A stretch of DNA of 64,000 nucleotides, taken from assembly GCF_017848645.1 (NCBI RefSeq), contig NZ_JAFEIF010000007.1, positions 105,243-169,242 of the forward strand. The letters are read 5' to 3'. The DNA comes from Limnohabitans sp. GTDB lineage: Bacteria > Pseudomonadota > Gammaproteobacteria > Burkholderiales > Burkholderiaceae_C. Made by a program: the position numbers and the translations under genes. The notes beneath the pieces were generated by a model. The model made no database searches. It saw nothing but the letters and a program-made list of their open reading frames with translations, and had not been told where the DNA came from. Shown here piece after piece: positions 42,434 to 51,469 of this stretch (position 1 is its first letter; every line of letters starts with the position of its first letter).

Positions 42434-43564
42434 TTAACGGACTTGGTTGATGAGCGTGGCACCTTGGGTCGCCACACGATCGCCAGACTTCAAGCCCGAG
42501 ATCACCGTGACACGCGCTCCATCCAGGGGCTCGAACGTCACTGTGCGTGGTTCAAACTGCTCAGCTGCAGACTTGACCCACACCACGTTCTGATTGGCAG
42601 CGTTTTTCATCAGTGCCGACTGGGGGACCGCAATACCCTGTGTCTTTTGCTTGGACTGCACATAGACTTTGACGGGCTGTCCAACGGCCAGGCCTAATAG
42701 TTCCGGGCTTTGCACTTGGAAGTTCAGCGGCAGAGCTTGCTCTCGCAAACTGCGCGCTGCACCCATGAAAACCAGTGGCGTGCGCTGGTCGCCGACAGCC
42801 AATGTGGCACCGCCGATGTTGTTGGCCACTGAGATATCAAAAGCCAAGGCTTCAATGCGCAGCCGCTTCGGGTCGACAATTTCAAAAATCAATTCCCGCG
42901 TGTCCACCACTTGGCCTGCCACGACATGCGCCGAGGCAATCACGCCAGAAACGGGCGCGACCAGTGCTTCTTTGCTGCTGAGGCCGCCACCGACGGCCGA
43001 CAGGCGATCGGTCAGGCTGAGCACATCACTCTCTGCGGCTTCTACTTCCTTGCGCGGAACCGTGTCCGACAACTCGCGCAAACGTGCCAAACGCTTTTCA
43101 GCAAGCGCTTTGGCAGCGCGAAATTCGGCCAATTGAGTCAACTGACCTGCACGCTCCAGGGGGGCGACCGCAGGGACCACGTAGGCCAATACCTGACCCT
43201 TCTTAACGCTTTGCCCTGCGTTGGGCAGGCCATTAGGGCCGGGCTCAATGCGGCCAGCGTTAATGGGTTGGACTTTGCCTCCTGCGTTGGGGTCCATCAG
43301 TACCTGACCATTGAGTTCAAAGGCGCGTGGCAGCTCAGCGGTTTCCACCACCATCGTGCGCACATTCAGTTGGCGTTGGGCTGGTTTGGGCAGAAACACG
43401 CTGCCATCGGCCATGCGCTGTGGACCATTGGCATTGGCCGTCGCAGGCGCAGCGCCGTGGTCATGGCCTTCGCCCGCGTACGTAGGCAGCGCAGCACCTG
43501 TAAGGGTCAAAGCAGTGGCCAGTGCCATCCAGTGGCGTTTTTTTGAAGTGTTGATTGTTTTCAT
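42434..43564 (-). CDS. RND efflux periplasmic adaptor (CzcB/CusB family)
   Basis: A 376-aa membrane-fusion protein with a signal peptide ending TYAG and an immediate HDHGAAP metal-site-like stretch. The lipoyl/hairpin region (GQSVKKGQVLAYVVPAVAPLERAGQLTQL, then LVAPVSGVIASAHVVAGQVVDT) and the membrane-proximal part (VWVKSAAEQFEPRTVTFEPLDGARVTVISGLKSGDRVATQG) are standard. TAAGGAG lies before ATG 43564. Ends 12 bp before the pump gene. Confidence 0.92.
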   Translation of the reverse strand: MKTINTSKKRHWMALATALTLTGAALPTYAGEGHDHGAAPATANANGPQRMADGSVFLPKPAQRQLNVRTMVVETAELPRAFELNGQVLMDPNAGGKVQPINAGRIEPGPNGLPNAGQSVKKGQVLAYVVPAVAPLERAGQLTQLAEFRAAKALAEKRLARLRELSDTVPRKEVEAAESDVLSLTDRLSAVGGGLSSKEALVAPVSGVIASAHVVAGQVVDTRELIFEIVDPKRLRIEALAFDISVANNIGGATLAVGDQRTPLVFMGAARSLREQALPLNFQVQSPELLGLAVGQPVKVYVQSKQKTQGIAVPQSALMKNAANQNVVWVKSAAEQFEPRTVTFEPLDGARVTVISGLKSGDRVATQGATLINQVR

Positions 43565-43575
43565 GCTGAGGCTCC

Positions 43576-44112
43576 TTAGGCCGTACGAGCTTGTTGACGA
43601 AAGCGAACGATCGCGCCTAATGCCATCAGGGCCAATAACCCCCCGCCGATCCACAGGGCGATGCCTTTCCAAGAAGAACCACTGACAGGTTCATCTTCGT
43701 CCTCGTGCAAATCGAGTTCGCCAGTCAGCAGGTCGTTCAGTTCACCGGCCTGAATGGTTGCGGTGATGGCAATGACGCCAGGTTTGAGCGTGTCCTTGAG
43801 GATGACTTCGTATTCACCTACGCCATGTTTTTCGGCTTTGTATTTGCCGCCTTGAATATCGATGTCAATTAGGGCGTCATTGACCGGACTGTTGTCTGTA
43901 AAACGGTCCAGGTAAATCGTCAGCTGCTTGCCATTGACAATGCCGACCATTTCCAGATCCTCTGAAAACGCGACGAAACGCGGCAGTGCTGTTCCCTGGG
44001 TTTTTGGCGCAGCTTCCGCGTGATCGTGACCCGCACCGGCAATGGCCATAGGACTGAGTAATGTGAATATCAGCGCCATAAAGGTGGCGACTGTTGAATG
44101 AATGATCTTCAT
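43576..44112 (-). CDS. Exported membrane-anchored accessory protein of the metal efflux operon
   Basis: A 178-aa protein: signal peptide (TFMALIFTLLSPMAIAGAG), His/Glu-rich start HDHAEAAPK, a beta-sandwich-like middle (LTIYLDRFTDNSPVNDALIDIDIQGGKY...), an acidic stretch EDEDEPV and one C-terminal membrane helix (LWIGGGLLALMALGAIVRF). It would be periplasmic and anchored at its C-terminus. The position between outer-membrane and adaptor genes suggests a metal-delivery or pump-assembly role. AAGGAA precedes ATG 44112. No named family recognised. Confidence 0.72.
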   Translation of the reverse strand: MKIIHSTVATFMALIFTLLSPMAIAGAGHDHAEAAPKTQGTALPRFVAFSEDLEMVGIVNGKQLTIYLDRFTDNSPVNDALIDIDIQGGKYKAEKHGVGEYEVILKDTLKPGVIAITATIQAGELNDLLTGELDLHEDEDEPVSGSSWKGIALWIGGGLLALMALGAIVRFRQQARTA

Positions 44113-44144
44113 AGTGTTCCTTGAATTTTTGAGGGGTGTCAGCA

Positions 44145-45425
44145 TCACTGAGGCAGCAGGCCCAAGGACTGCCGCAATGCCGAAATGGCGGAGGCTAGGT
44201 CAATTCGGCTTCGAGCGGCTTGTCTCGCGGCCTCTGCAGCCTCTGCTTCAATGCGCAAGCGGGTGGGCAGATCCGACTCGCCCAGCCTGAACGACTTGTC
44301 AAAAAAGCTGCGGGACTCGTTGGCCAGCTGGGCTCGTCGCTGCGCAGCATCAAGTTGAGTGCGTGCGGCCTCCAGACGAGCAGCAGCGCCTTGTTTGTCG
44401 GCTTGAATGCGCGCCTGCTCGAGGACCAGTTGTGACTGCACTTCTATCGCTTCGGCTTGTGCAGTCGCAAGACGGGCGTCATGCCTAGGGCCTGCACCCA
44501 AGGGCACGCGAATGCCAATCAGCACAGTCTGGCCATAGCGTTCTCCAAATGCCCCACGGCCGCGCGTGGTGGCCACCGTGAGTTCCGGGTTGGATCGCCT
44601 CTGGGCGCTGATCAGCTGAGCCGTCCGCTCGGCCATCGTGATGCGATCCTCCAGTTCAGCCAACAAGGGATGCCCCACTGACGCACCCGTATGTGGGGTC
44701 GAATCTGGCGTTGGCTCCACCGCCGCGTTGACTTTCAAGTCTGCCGGTGCCGTCCTGCCTGTTAGCGCCATCACTTGTGCCAAGGCTGCGGCAGATGCAG
44801 CTTGAGCTTGGGCGGCATGCGCTTGGGCCGCAGCGACAGCGCCTTCGGCTTGATGCTGGTCGGACTTTGCCAGATCACCCGCGTTGGTCCGTTTGGCAAC
44901 ATCAGCGGCGAGGCGTTGTGCATTGGCCAGTTGTTCGCTCGCCAGTTCAGCATCTACGCGAGCTCGCAACCAGCCCCACCAAGCATCCCTGACGGAAGAA
45001 GCGAGCCGAAGTTGTGAGGCGAGCAGCTTGCGCTCAACCAACGATATTTCAGCTTGCGCCAGATCGGCACTGGCTGTGCGTTGTCCGGGTAGCCAAATTG
45101 GAACTGCGATACCCACCTCAGCTTCCCGCGCACCGCTGTTGCCTGTCATCCGGTCTGATCGCTGACTTATCTCCAGCGAGGGCGGCTCGGGGGACAGCAT
45201 CGACGCGGCTTTGGCCTGGGCCAGGGCGGCATCGCGACGCGATTGAAGCGCGTGCGCCTCGGGTTGCCTTTGCCACGCCGTTTCGAAAACATCTTTCAAG
45301 GACACCGAGCCACTCAACGCGGCGGCGGATGTGCCTTGTGCTTGGGCCGTCAGCACCAAGCCACTCAGGGTCATGACCAACAGCGCGATTCGAATCGGTG
45401 TCGGTCTTTTTTTGTACAAACTCAT
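44145..45425 (-). CDS. Outer-membrane efflux factor (CzcC-like, TolC family)
   Basis: A 426-aa OMF protein with a signal peptide (LLVMTLSGLVLTAQAQ). Two repeats of coiled helices rich in Ala and Gln (ALAQAKAASML, QAHAAQAQAASAAALAQ, QADKQGAAARLEAARTQLDAAQ) and the short beta segments (VGIAVPIWLPGQRTASADLAQAE, VLIGIRVPLGAGPRHDARLATAQAEA) match CzcC. It would form the trans-envelope channel for the pump and adaptor encoded downstream. Confidence 0.9.
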   Translation of the reverse strand: MSLYKKRPTPIRIALLVMTLSGLVLTAQAQGTSAAALSGSVSLKDVFETAWQRQPEAHALQSRRDAALAQAKAASMLSPEPPSLEISQRSDRMTGNSGAREAEVGIAVPIWLPGQRTASADLAQAEISLVERKLLASQLRLASSVRDAWWGWLRARVDAELASEQLANAQRLAADVAKRTNAGDLAKSDQHQAEGAVAAAQAHAAQAQAASAAALAQVMALTGRTAPADLKVNAAVEPTPDSTPHTGASVGHPLLAELEDRITMAERTAQLISAQRRSNPELTVATTRGRGAFGERYGQTVLIGIRVPLGAGPRHDARLATAQAEAIEVQSQLVLEQARIQADKQGAAARLEAARTQLDAAQRRAQLANESRSFFDKSFRLGESDLPTRLRIEAEAAEAARQAARSRIDLASAISALRQSLGLLPQ

Positions 45426-45577
45426 AGCTCATCTCCAATGGTGAAAACATCCAAGGAGATCAGCGAGCAGCGACAACACGTCGCTAGGCGATGACGCACA
45501 ACGCGCAAAGCGTCATGTGCATCCGCACACAGGGGATTCGAAAAGAGGGAAAGGTAAAGAAACCCGAGGCTCGCCGA

Positions 45578-45931
45578 TCAGGCAAGCACGGGCCATTGAG
45601 GCCGTTCAGGACGTTCACTTGCCATATGAGAAGCAATGACCTGAAGGTGAAGTGGGTGATCGTCAGAGGCTGCTAATGTGGTCTTGCTCAGATCGCTGAC
45701 CAGGGCAGCGGCACAACCCATATGACAAGTGGCACAGTCATGGTCCATGCCCGCCGATTGAGGGGCATTTTTGCTGGACTCTTGCTGGTCAATTGACGCA
45801 TGGTCATGGGTGTGGTGACCAGGGTGCTTGGCAGTCACACTGGTTTCGTGCTCGCAATAGCTTGCCATTGCTGCCCAGCTGTATTGCAAGGGCAACAGAA
45901 CCAGCAAGAAGATTGCCAAGAACTTTTTCAT
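45578..45931 (-). CDS. czcI: CzcI-like periplasmic metal-responsive protein
   Basis: A 117-aa protein with a signal peptide (FLAIFLLVLLPLQYSWAA), then YCEHE and a His-rich GHHTHDHAS stretch, and a second Cys/His cluster MDHDCATCHMGC. This layout matches CzcI of Cupriavidus, a small exported protein encoded at the head of czc operons and thought to affect induction. It lies 152 bp upstream of the czcC-like gene on the same strand and is likely the first gene of the efflux operon. Confidence 0.75.
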   Translation of the reverse strand: MKKFLAIFLLVLLPLQYSWAAMASYCEHETSVTAKHPGHHTHDHASIDQQESSKNAPQSAGMDHDCATCHMGCAAALVSDLSKTTLAASDDHPLHLQVIASHMASERPERPQWPVLA

Positions 45932-45983
45932 AAGTTAATAGTTTAGTCGATTCAGGCTTACTTGATCACGGGACGAGGCGTTG

Positions 45984-46002
45984 GCCTCAGTAATCCTGAG
46001 GC
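45984..46002. terminator. Hairpin between cadA and czcI
   Basis: GCCTCAG (45984-45990) and CTGAGGC (45996-46002) form a perfect 7-bp stem with a 5-nt loop in the gap between the P-type ATPase gene and czcI, both read leftwards. It could end the ATPase transcript, although there is no T run. Confidence 0.45.
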
Positions 46003-46034
46003 AATGGGAGAGGTTTACAGCTGCCTGGGAGCCA

Positions 46035-48281
46035 TCACTTGACTGCCTTGAGAAGCCGAAGCCCATTGAAAACCACCAACAAGCTTGCGCCCATGTCGGC
46101 AAAGACCGCCATCCACATAGACGCGTCATCAAAGATGGCCATGAGCAGGAATACCGCCTTGATGCCCAGAGCCAGGGTGATGTTCTGCCACAAAATGACA
46201 TGGGTACGTTTGGAGAGGCGAATCGTCTCGGGCAAGCGGCGCAGGTCGTCGTTCATGACGACGACGTCGGCCGCTTCCATGGCCGTGTGAGTGCCCGCAG
46301 CGCCCATCGCAAAGCCAATGTTCGCCTTTGCAAGTGCCGGGGCATCATTGATGCCGTCACCGGTCATGGCCGTCACACCGTATCTTCCTTGGAACTCTTC
46401 AATCGCCTTGAGCTTGTCCTCGGGCAGCAGGTTGCCTCGGATTTCTGAAATGCCTGCCAAGTGTCCTACGGTGCGCGCCGTGGCGGCGTTATCACCGGTC
46501 AACATGATGGGAACGACCCCCAGCGCCTTCATTTCGGAAATGGCCTCGATCGATGACGGTTTGATCGTGTCCGCTACAGCGAAGAGCGCGATCACCTGGT
46601 CCCGATTGGCCAAAATGGTCACAGTTCGTCCTGCCTCCTCATGAACTGCGAGGCGTGCTTCCAATGTCGCAGAACACTGGCCGCGCTCTTCGATCCAGCG
46701 GTGATTGGCCAGGATGTAGGGGTGACCATCGATCACCCCCTGGACGCCACGACCTGCGACAGCTTCAAATGCTTCGACTTCTTGGGCTTGTACCGCTAGG
46801 CCTTGAGCAATCGCTTTCGAGACCGGGTGGTCTGAACGCGCAGCCAGGCTCTTTGCGAGCAGTTCTACCCCTTGCTCAGGCTCGTCGGGCGCGATGGGCT
46901 CGAACGCCACCAATTTGGGCTTCCCTTCGGTGATGGTGCCGGTTTTGTCCAAAGCGACGGCTTTGATCTTTCGGGCTTCCTCCAGGTAAACGCCTCCCTT
47001 GATCAAGATACCCCGCCGTGCCCCTGCGGCCAGACCACTCACCACCGTGACGGGTGTGGAGATGACCAAGGCGCAAGGGCATGCAATCACAAGCAGGACC
47101 AAAGCCTTGTAGACCGCTTCGAGCCACGTGATCCCGGCCACCCAGGGCATCAGGACGGCAACCAGCACCGCAAGGGCAAAGACCGCAGGTGTGTAGACGG
47201 CGGCGAACTGGTCAACAAAACGCTGCGTTGGTGCGCGAGAGGCCTGCGCTTCCTCGACGGCTTTGATGATCCGGCTGAGCGTGCTGTCTGAGGCGGGCGA
47301 TGTGACCCGGATTTCCAAAGCAGAGGCCTGGTTGATGGTTCCGGCAAACACCTCATCACCAGGTCCTTTGTCCACGGGCAGGCTCTCGCCTGTCAAAGGC
47401 GATTGATCCACCGCGCTCTGACCCGCCAGCACGGTGCCATCAAGCGGAACACGCTCACCCGGAGAGATACGTACCACCGAGTTCAATGCAACAGACTTGA
47501 CGTCAATCCGAAGCCAGCCGCCGTCCTCCTGGCGTACCTCGGCTTGCTCTGGTGACAAGGCAAGAAGGCTTTTGATGGCACCTCGAGCGCGGTCGACCGC
47601 CCGCGCTTCGATGGCCTCTGCAATGGCATAGAGCGCCATCACCATGGCGGCCTCAGGCCACTGGCCGATCAAGAAGGCGCCTGTGACGGCTACTGCCATG
47701 AGGGCGTTGATGTTCAATCGTCCTTGCCGCAGCGCAGCCAGGCCTTTTCCGTAGACGCCGAAGCCTGAAAGGAAGATGGCACCCAAAGCGATGGCCATGC
47801 CCAGGGCTTTGATCCAGGTCGTCGCAGGGAAGGCGTACGCGATCGCCTCTGCTGCCAATGCCAAGCCGAGCGCCGCCAGAAGCTTTCCCCACATGTCCCA
47901 AAACGTCGCAGACGCATTAGTTGTACCGGAAGGTTTTTTGTCGGCTTCATCGATGGGCTCAGGCTTAAACCCTGCCTTTCGAATCGCCTGTAGTGCGTTT
48001 GGCAATGCAGCTTGACTCGCAGAAATGGTCAGTACGCGTGCCCCCAGATCGAATCGCAAGGCTTCAATTTCCGGGATGCCATCCACAGCGCGCCGGATCT
48101 CGGACTCCTCTGAGGCGCAGTCCATGTTGGAGATACGGAACCTTTTCTGTGACTGGTCTGTGTTCATATGCGCCACGTCCTGCTCAGATTGCACCAAGGG
48201 TACGCAGAAAGCGGCTGAACATCCGTTCTCAGTCGGGCGGACCTGTGGCTTTGCGCCTTCGCAAGATGTACTTGTACTCAT
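46035..48281 (-). CDS. cadA: Cd/Zn/Pb-exporting P1B-type ATPase
   Basis: A 748-aa inner-membrane ATPase. The N-terminal metal-binding domain has the NMDCASEE motif (ZntA/CadA type, residues about 51-58). The transmembrane CPC is in ACPCALVISTPV, and the phosphorylation motif is DKTGTITEG. The P1B HP dipeptide is in SDHPVSKA, the hinge is MTGDGINDAPAL, and the last helices follow. A Cys-containing leader of about 40 residues precedes the metal domain. The regulator gene is divergent, with an operator between. Together they form a CadA/CadR unit exporting Cd, Zn or Pb from the cytosol, complementing the RND system that clears the periplasm. Confidence 0.93.
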   Translation of the reverse strand: MSTSTSCEGAKPQVRPTENGCSAAFCVPLVQSEQDVAHMNTDQSQKRFRISNMDCASEESEIRRAVDGIPEIEALRFDLGARVLTISASQAALPNALQAIRKAGFKPEPIDEADKKPSGTTNASATFWDMWGKLLAALGLALAAEAIAYAFPATTWIKALGMAIALGAIFLSGFGVYGKGLAALRQGRLNINALMAVAVTGAFLIGQWPEAAMVMALYAIAEAIEARAVDRARGAIKSLLALSPEQAEVRQEDGGWLRIDVKSVALNSVVRISPGERVPLDGTVLAGQSAVDQSPLTGESLPVDKGPGDEVFAGTINQASALEIRVTSPASDSTLSRIIKAVEEAQASRAPTQRFVDQFAAVYTPAVFALAVLVAVLMPWVAGITWLEAVYKALVLLVIACPCALVISTPVTVVSGLAAGARRGILIKGGVYLEEARKIKAVALDKTGTITEGKPKLVAFEPIAPDEPEQGVELLAKSLAARSDHPVSKAIAQGLAVQAQEVEAFEAVAGRGVQGVIDGHPYILANHRWIEERGQCSATLEARLAVHEEAGRTVTILANRDQVIALFAVADTIKPSSIEAISEMKALGVVPIMLTGDNAATARTVGHLAGISEIRGNLLPEDKLKAIEEFQGRYGVTAMTGDGINDAPALAKANIGFAMGAAGTHTAMEAADVVVMNDDLRRLPETIRLSKRTHVILWQNITLALGIKAVFLLMAIFDDASMWMAVFADMGASLLVVFNGLRLLKAVK

Positions 48282-48302
48282 GATTTCTTCCTCGTTACAG
48301 CG

Positions 48303-48333
48303 ATTAGAAACCCTGTAGCCACTTTAGAGTCAA
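48303..48333 (-). promoter_or_regulatory. MerR-type promoter of the cadA-like gene
   Basis: On the minus strand -35 TTGACT (48333-48328) and -10 TCTAAT (48308-48303) are separated by 19 bp, the lengthened spacer typical of MerR-family-activated promoters. The spacer holds an imperfect dyad, ACCCTGTAG and CTTTAGAGT arms within 48310-48330. A CadR/PbrR-type protein bound there would activate cadA on metal binding. Confidence 0.75.
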
Positions 48334-48370
48334 GCGCCTAAAATATGGTCAACCGCTGATGGAGGACACC

Positions 48371-48820
48371 ATGAGGATTGGAGAGCTCGCCAAGGCCACC
48401 GATACACAGGTGGAGACGATTCGCTACTACGAGCGTGAGGCCTTGTTGCCACAGCCGGGGCGAACAGAAGGCAACTACCGCGTCTATGGACCGGAGCACG
48501 TTGAACGACTTTCGTTCATTCGGTACTGCCGAAGCTTGGACATGGCCCTGGATGAGATTCGAGCGCTGTTGCGCATGAAAGATTCCCCCCCACAGGACTG
48601 TTCTGACATCAACGCCTTGGTTGATGAGCACATCAAGCATGTGGCGGTTCGAATCAGAGAGCTGAAGGTCTTGCAAAGGCAACTTGTTGAGTTGCGAACC
48701 GGTTGTGCCGGAAACGGCGCTGTCAGTGAGTGCGGTGTACTTTCCGGAATTGCTCAGGCCTCTAAGGAAGTGGGGCCGGTGGGCAAGCGAGGCGCGCGCC
48801 ATGTGCATGGGGCGCACTGA
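48371..48820 (+). CDS. cadR: CadR/PbrR-type MerR-family regulator
   Basis: A 149-aa MerR protein. The HTH domain begins MRIGELAKATDTQVETIRYYERE, followed by the dimer helix. Metal ligands Cys77, Cys112 and Cys121 match the spacing known for Cd(II)/Pb(II) sensors, and a His-rich tail (HVHGAH) is present as in CadR. ATG 48371 has GGAGG 6-10 bp upstream; an in-frame ATG at 48359 is less favoured. It is divergent from cadA across the MerR-type promoter. Confidence 0.92.
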   Translation: MRIGELAKATDTQVETIRYYEREALLPQPGRTEGNYRVYGPEHVERLSFIRYCRSLDMALDEIRALLRMKDSPPQDCSDINALVDEHIKHVAVRIRELKVLQRQLVELRTGCAGNGAVSECGVLSGIAQASKEVGPVGKRGARHVHGAH

Positions 48821-48926
48821 TTTGCGTCAAAGGGGTACGAGTCCCTTTGAGCGCCCGTAAACACTGTTCCGAGATCCGCAAGCAAGGCGCTTTTTTCAAA
48901 GCATTCTCCAAATTGAGGATCTGTTC

Positions 48927-49244
48927 CTAGCGCGGTTGAAAGGCAATGATGCTCATACCCAGCAGGGCCACGGCAACACCCGCGACATCCCAATTCGATG
49001 GTCGGATGCCGTCGACGGCCCATAGCCAAAGAATAGCTGCAAAGATGTAGACACCCCCGTAAGCAGCGTAGACGCGTCCGGTGGCAGCTTCGTGCAGTGT
49101 CAGTAGCCACGCGAAGGCCGCCAGACTGACTCCGGCGGGTATCAGCAACCATGGAGATCCGTTTTGCTTGAGCCAGAGCCAGGGCAGGTAGCACCCCACG
49201 ATTTCAGCGATTGCGGTTGCGAAATAGAGCGTGATGGTCTTCAT
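48927..49244 (-). CDS. YnfA-family small membrane protein
   Basis: A 105-aa protein of four membrane helices (UPF0060/YnfA): [60 protein letters not shown] and [16 protein letters not shown]. YnfA proteins resemble small multidrug resistance subunits and are often found beside metal-resistance genes on mobile elements. Located between the cadR-like gene and the nested element. Confidence 0.92.
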   Translation of the reverse strand: MKTITLYFATAIAEIVGCYLPWLWLKQNGSPWLLIPAGVSLAAFAWLLTLHEAATGRVYAAYGGVYIFAAILWLWAVDGIRPSNWDVAGVAVALLGMSIIAFQPR

Positions 49245-49288
49245 TTGATCTCCTGTGCCTGATTTTCCATACTAGTTCATACCCCAGT

Positions 49289-49355
49289 TGCGTATTCCAG
49301 TGATGTTGACCAATCAACCCAGCAACGTGACCAACTAGTCCAATCGTTGTAACCA
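49289..49355. repeat. Left IS21-type end with three TGACCA repeats
   Basis: After the 12-bp terminal repeat, TGACCA occurs at 49307-49312 and 49328-49333 and as TAACCA at 49350-49355, spaced 21-22 bp. These are the inverted counterparts of the TGGTCA repeats at the right end and look like IstA binding sites. The following stretch to 49640 holds no gene I can support. Confidence 0.85.
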
Positions 49356-49640
49356 TCGACAGCTATCGGCCAAAAGCGGACGATGCTGTTGTTGTATCAA
49401 TCTGTGATTTAGGCTGGTTGTAGTCACTCGCGGTAAGTGGACGTCATAGTTGCGGCGATTACTACCGGTCATTTAAGCGGGAGGAGCTACGAGGACCGTT
49501 GTAATTGAAATACCGGTCACTCGACATGCCGCGTATGCGATCCGTGCTTATGCGAACATGATCGGGCGGTCTGGTGCTGGCTGTACAGACACCCCGCTGT
49601 CATGGAGTCAGTCGCCATCACTATCTTTTACAGTCCCGTC

Positions 49641-50033
49641 TCACCAAATCCGTAACCGCTGCTCCTCCCACAGCGCAGGCGGGTCCACCGCAAGATCAAA
49701 CAGCGTCAGGTGATCCGGCAGCGTATCCTCCAAAATCGCCTCGACGATGTCCGGTGCCAGCGTAGTCAAATTCACCATCCGGCTGACGTAGCTGTTGTCG
49801 ACTCCCTCCAGCGCTACATTTTCAGTCAGGTTTTTCAACTTGCCGTACTCCAGCATTGCCAACCACCGGTGGCCCCTGGCCAGCGCCAGTTCCAGCGGTG
49901 TGGCCGCCACGTCCCACGGCCGCAGCAGTTTCCCCGGTCGCCTTGATTGCTCATTGGGCAGTCTCATTTGTTTGCGCCCGCTGCGGCGGTTGTTATGAAT
50001 CGGTACAGCGCGATCCGGCCCTCTCTTGTTCAC
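49641..50033 (-). CDS. Small HTH-like protein, probably a remnant of a recombinase cluster
   Basis: A 130-aa reading frame. The middle (ELALARGHRWLAMLEYGK, then NVALEGVDNSYVSRMVNLTTLAPDIVEAILEDTLPDHLTLFDL, ending ALWEEQRLRIW) resembles a helix-turn-helix tail found in or beside phage-type serine recombinases, where the phrase SYVSR-LAPDIVEAIL-WEEQ recurs. The N-terminal 35 residues are Arg-rich and unlike that family. It follows copS by 14 bp on the same strand but is unlikely to be part of copper sensing. Possibly a decayed gene. Confidence 0.45.
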   Translation of the reverse strand: MNKRGPDRAVPIHNNRRSGRKQMRLPNEQSRRPGKLLRPWDVAATPLELALARGHRWLAMLEYGKLKNLTENVALEGVDNSYVSRMVNLTTLAPDIVEAILEDTLPDHLTLFDLAVDPPALWEEQRLRIW

Positions 50034-50047
50034 GCAAAAGGCGTTAT

Positions 50048-51469
50048 TCAGGGCCGACTAAGTAGTTCAGTCGCTTGCCTCATCCTTGCTTGAAGCCCTG
50101 GAAAAACAAGCCTGAATCGAGTCCACTCCTGGTCTGAAGTAACCGAGATCGCCCCGCCATGGGCCTCGACGATGGCTTTGGTAATCGACAGCCCCAAGCC
50201 TGCCCCGTCAGAAGCTGGGTGCCTGCGTGCTGAGTCTGCGCGATAGAAGCGCTCGAAGACTCTCTGCTGGACATCCAATGGAATCTCCTTGCCCGTGTTT
50301 TTGACAGTGACTTCAATTCCACGCGACGAACTTTCGATTCTGACGCCCACGACACCGCCGACTGGTGCATGCCTGAGCGCATTGGATAGGAGGTTGCTCA
50401 AGGCACGTCTGAACATCAAACGATCGCCATAGATTCGCCCATCACCTTCCACGCTCATCAAGATGCGTTTTTCGTCCGCAACGGCTTCATAAAATTCAAC
50501 GAGTTCGCGAGCTCCTTGTGCTGCCGAGAAGGACTCCTTATGGGGCAGGTCTACCCCCCGCTCTGTCTTGGCGAGGAATAGCATGTCTGATACCACCCGA
50601 GCCAAACGCTGCAATTCCTCTGCGTTGGACGCCAGCGTATCTTGGTATGTCTTAAGGTCGCGTTGGGTGGACAGCGTCACCTGTGTTTGGGTGAGGAGAT
50701 TGCTGATGGGTGTGCGAAGTTCATGTGCCAAATCCGCCGCAAAATCAGCAAGCTGTTTGAAGTCGTTCTGCAGGCGACCCAACATCTCATTGAGTTCCCT
50801 TGCCAAATCTGCCATTTCAATCGGGACGGCATCCTCGGGCATGCGCTCTTGCAACTGTTGGCCTGTCACTGCAGCGGCGCGACGTTTCATTGCGCGCAGC
50901 GGAGACATGCCTTGATGAGCCGCGAACCAAGCCAAGAATCCGCTTAGAAGAATGGCCAGCACAGCATAGATCGCAATGCTGCGCCGGAGCTCCCTCATGA
51001 ATTCTTGGTGGTGCTGCGTATCGACGGCGAGTGATATTTGGAGCGGCCCGGCCATTCCCTGAACCATGCCAGCAGTAAAGCTCATCTCATGGAACTCGCG
51101 ACCGCCACTCCTCCAAGACTGAAGCCCGTGGCCGTCGTCATTCGTGATGAATGATGCTTGCGTAGTCGGGCCGCTGTATCCGTTGGTCTGGTACAACTTT
51201 TCACCCTGCGGTCCTTTGACCAGAGCGTAAAGGCTGTGGTGATGGCTCAATGCTTCGTTCAGGCGACTGCGAGCTTCTTCATGGGATCGAGAACTGGCCA
51301 GAATGCCCTCGATCAGGTGCTTTTTATCATCCAAGGCGGCGCTATCGAGGTCGACGAAGTGCCTATCAGCCTCTACCATGAAAAGAAGCGCCAAGCCCAG
51401 GATGACCGAACTGGCCAGCGCTATAAAAAAGATGGTGAGGCGGGATGTCAGTGACAGCCTGCGAAACAT
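50048..51469 (-). CDS. copS: Heavy-metal sensor histidine kinase (CopS/CusS-like)
   Basis: A 473-aa inner-membrane kinase. An N-terminal membrane helix (LTIFFIALASSVILGLALLFM), a periplasmic sensor of about 150 residues, and a second helix (IAIYAVLAILLSGFLAWF) precede the HAMP region. HisKA has the phosphoaccepting histidine in DLAHELRTPISNLL near residue 246. The ATPase domain shows NLLSNALRHAP and GAGLGLSITKAIVEAHGG. It directly abuts the response regulator gene and should sense periplasmic copper. Confidence 0.93.
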   Translation of the reverse strand: MFRRLSLTSRLTIFFIALASSVILGLALLFMVEADRHFVDLDSAALDDKKHLIEGILASSRSHEEARSRLNEALSHHHSLYALVKGPQGEKLYQTNGYSGPTTQASFITNDDGHGLQSWRSGGREFHEMSFTAGMVQGMAGPLQISLAVDTQHHQEFMRELRRSIAIYAVLAILLSGFLAWFAAHQGMSPLRAMKRRAAAVTGQQLQERMPEDAVPIEMADLARELNEMLGRLQNDFKQLADFAADLAHELRTPISNLLTQTQVTLSTQRDLKTYQDTLASNAEELQRLARVVSDMLFLAKTERGVDLPHKESFSAAQGARELVEFYEAVADEKRILMSVEGDGRIYGDRLMFRRALSNLLSNALRHAPVGGVVGVRIESSSRGIEVTVKNTGKEIPLDVQQRVFERFYRADSARRHPASDGAGLGLSITKAIVEAHGGAISVTSDQEWTRFRLVFPGLQARMRQATELLSRP

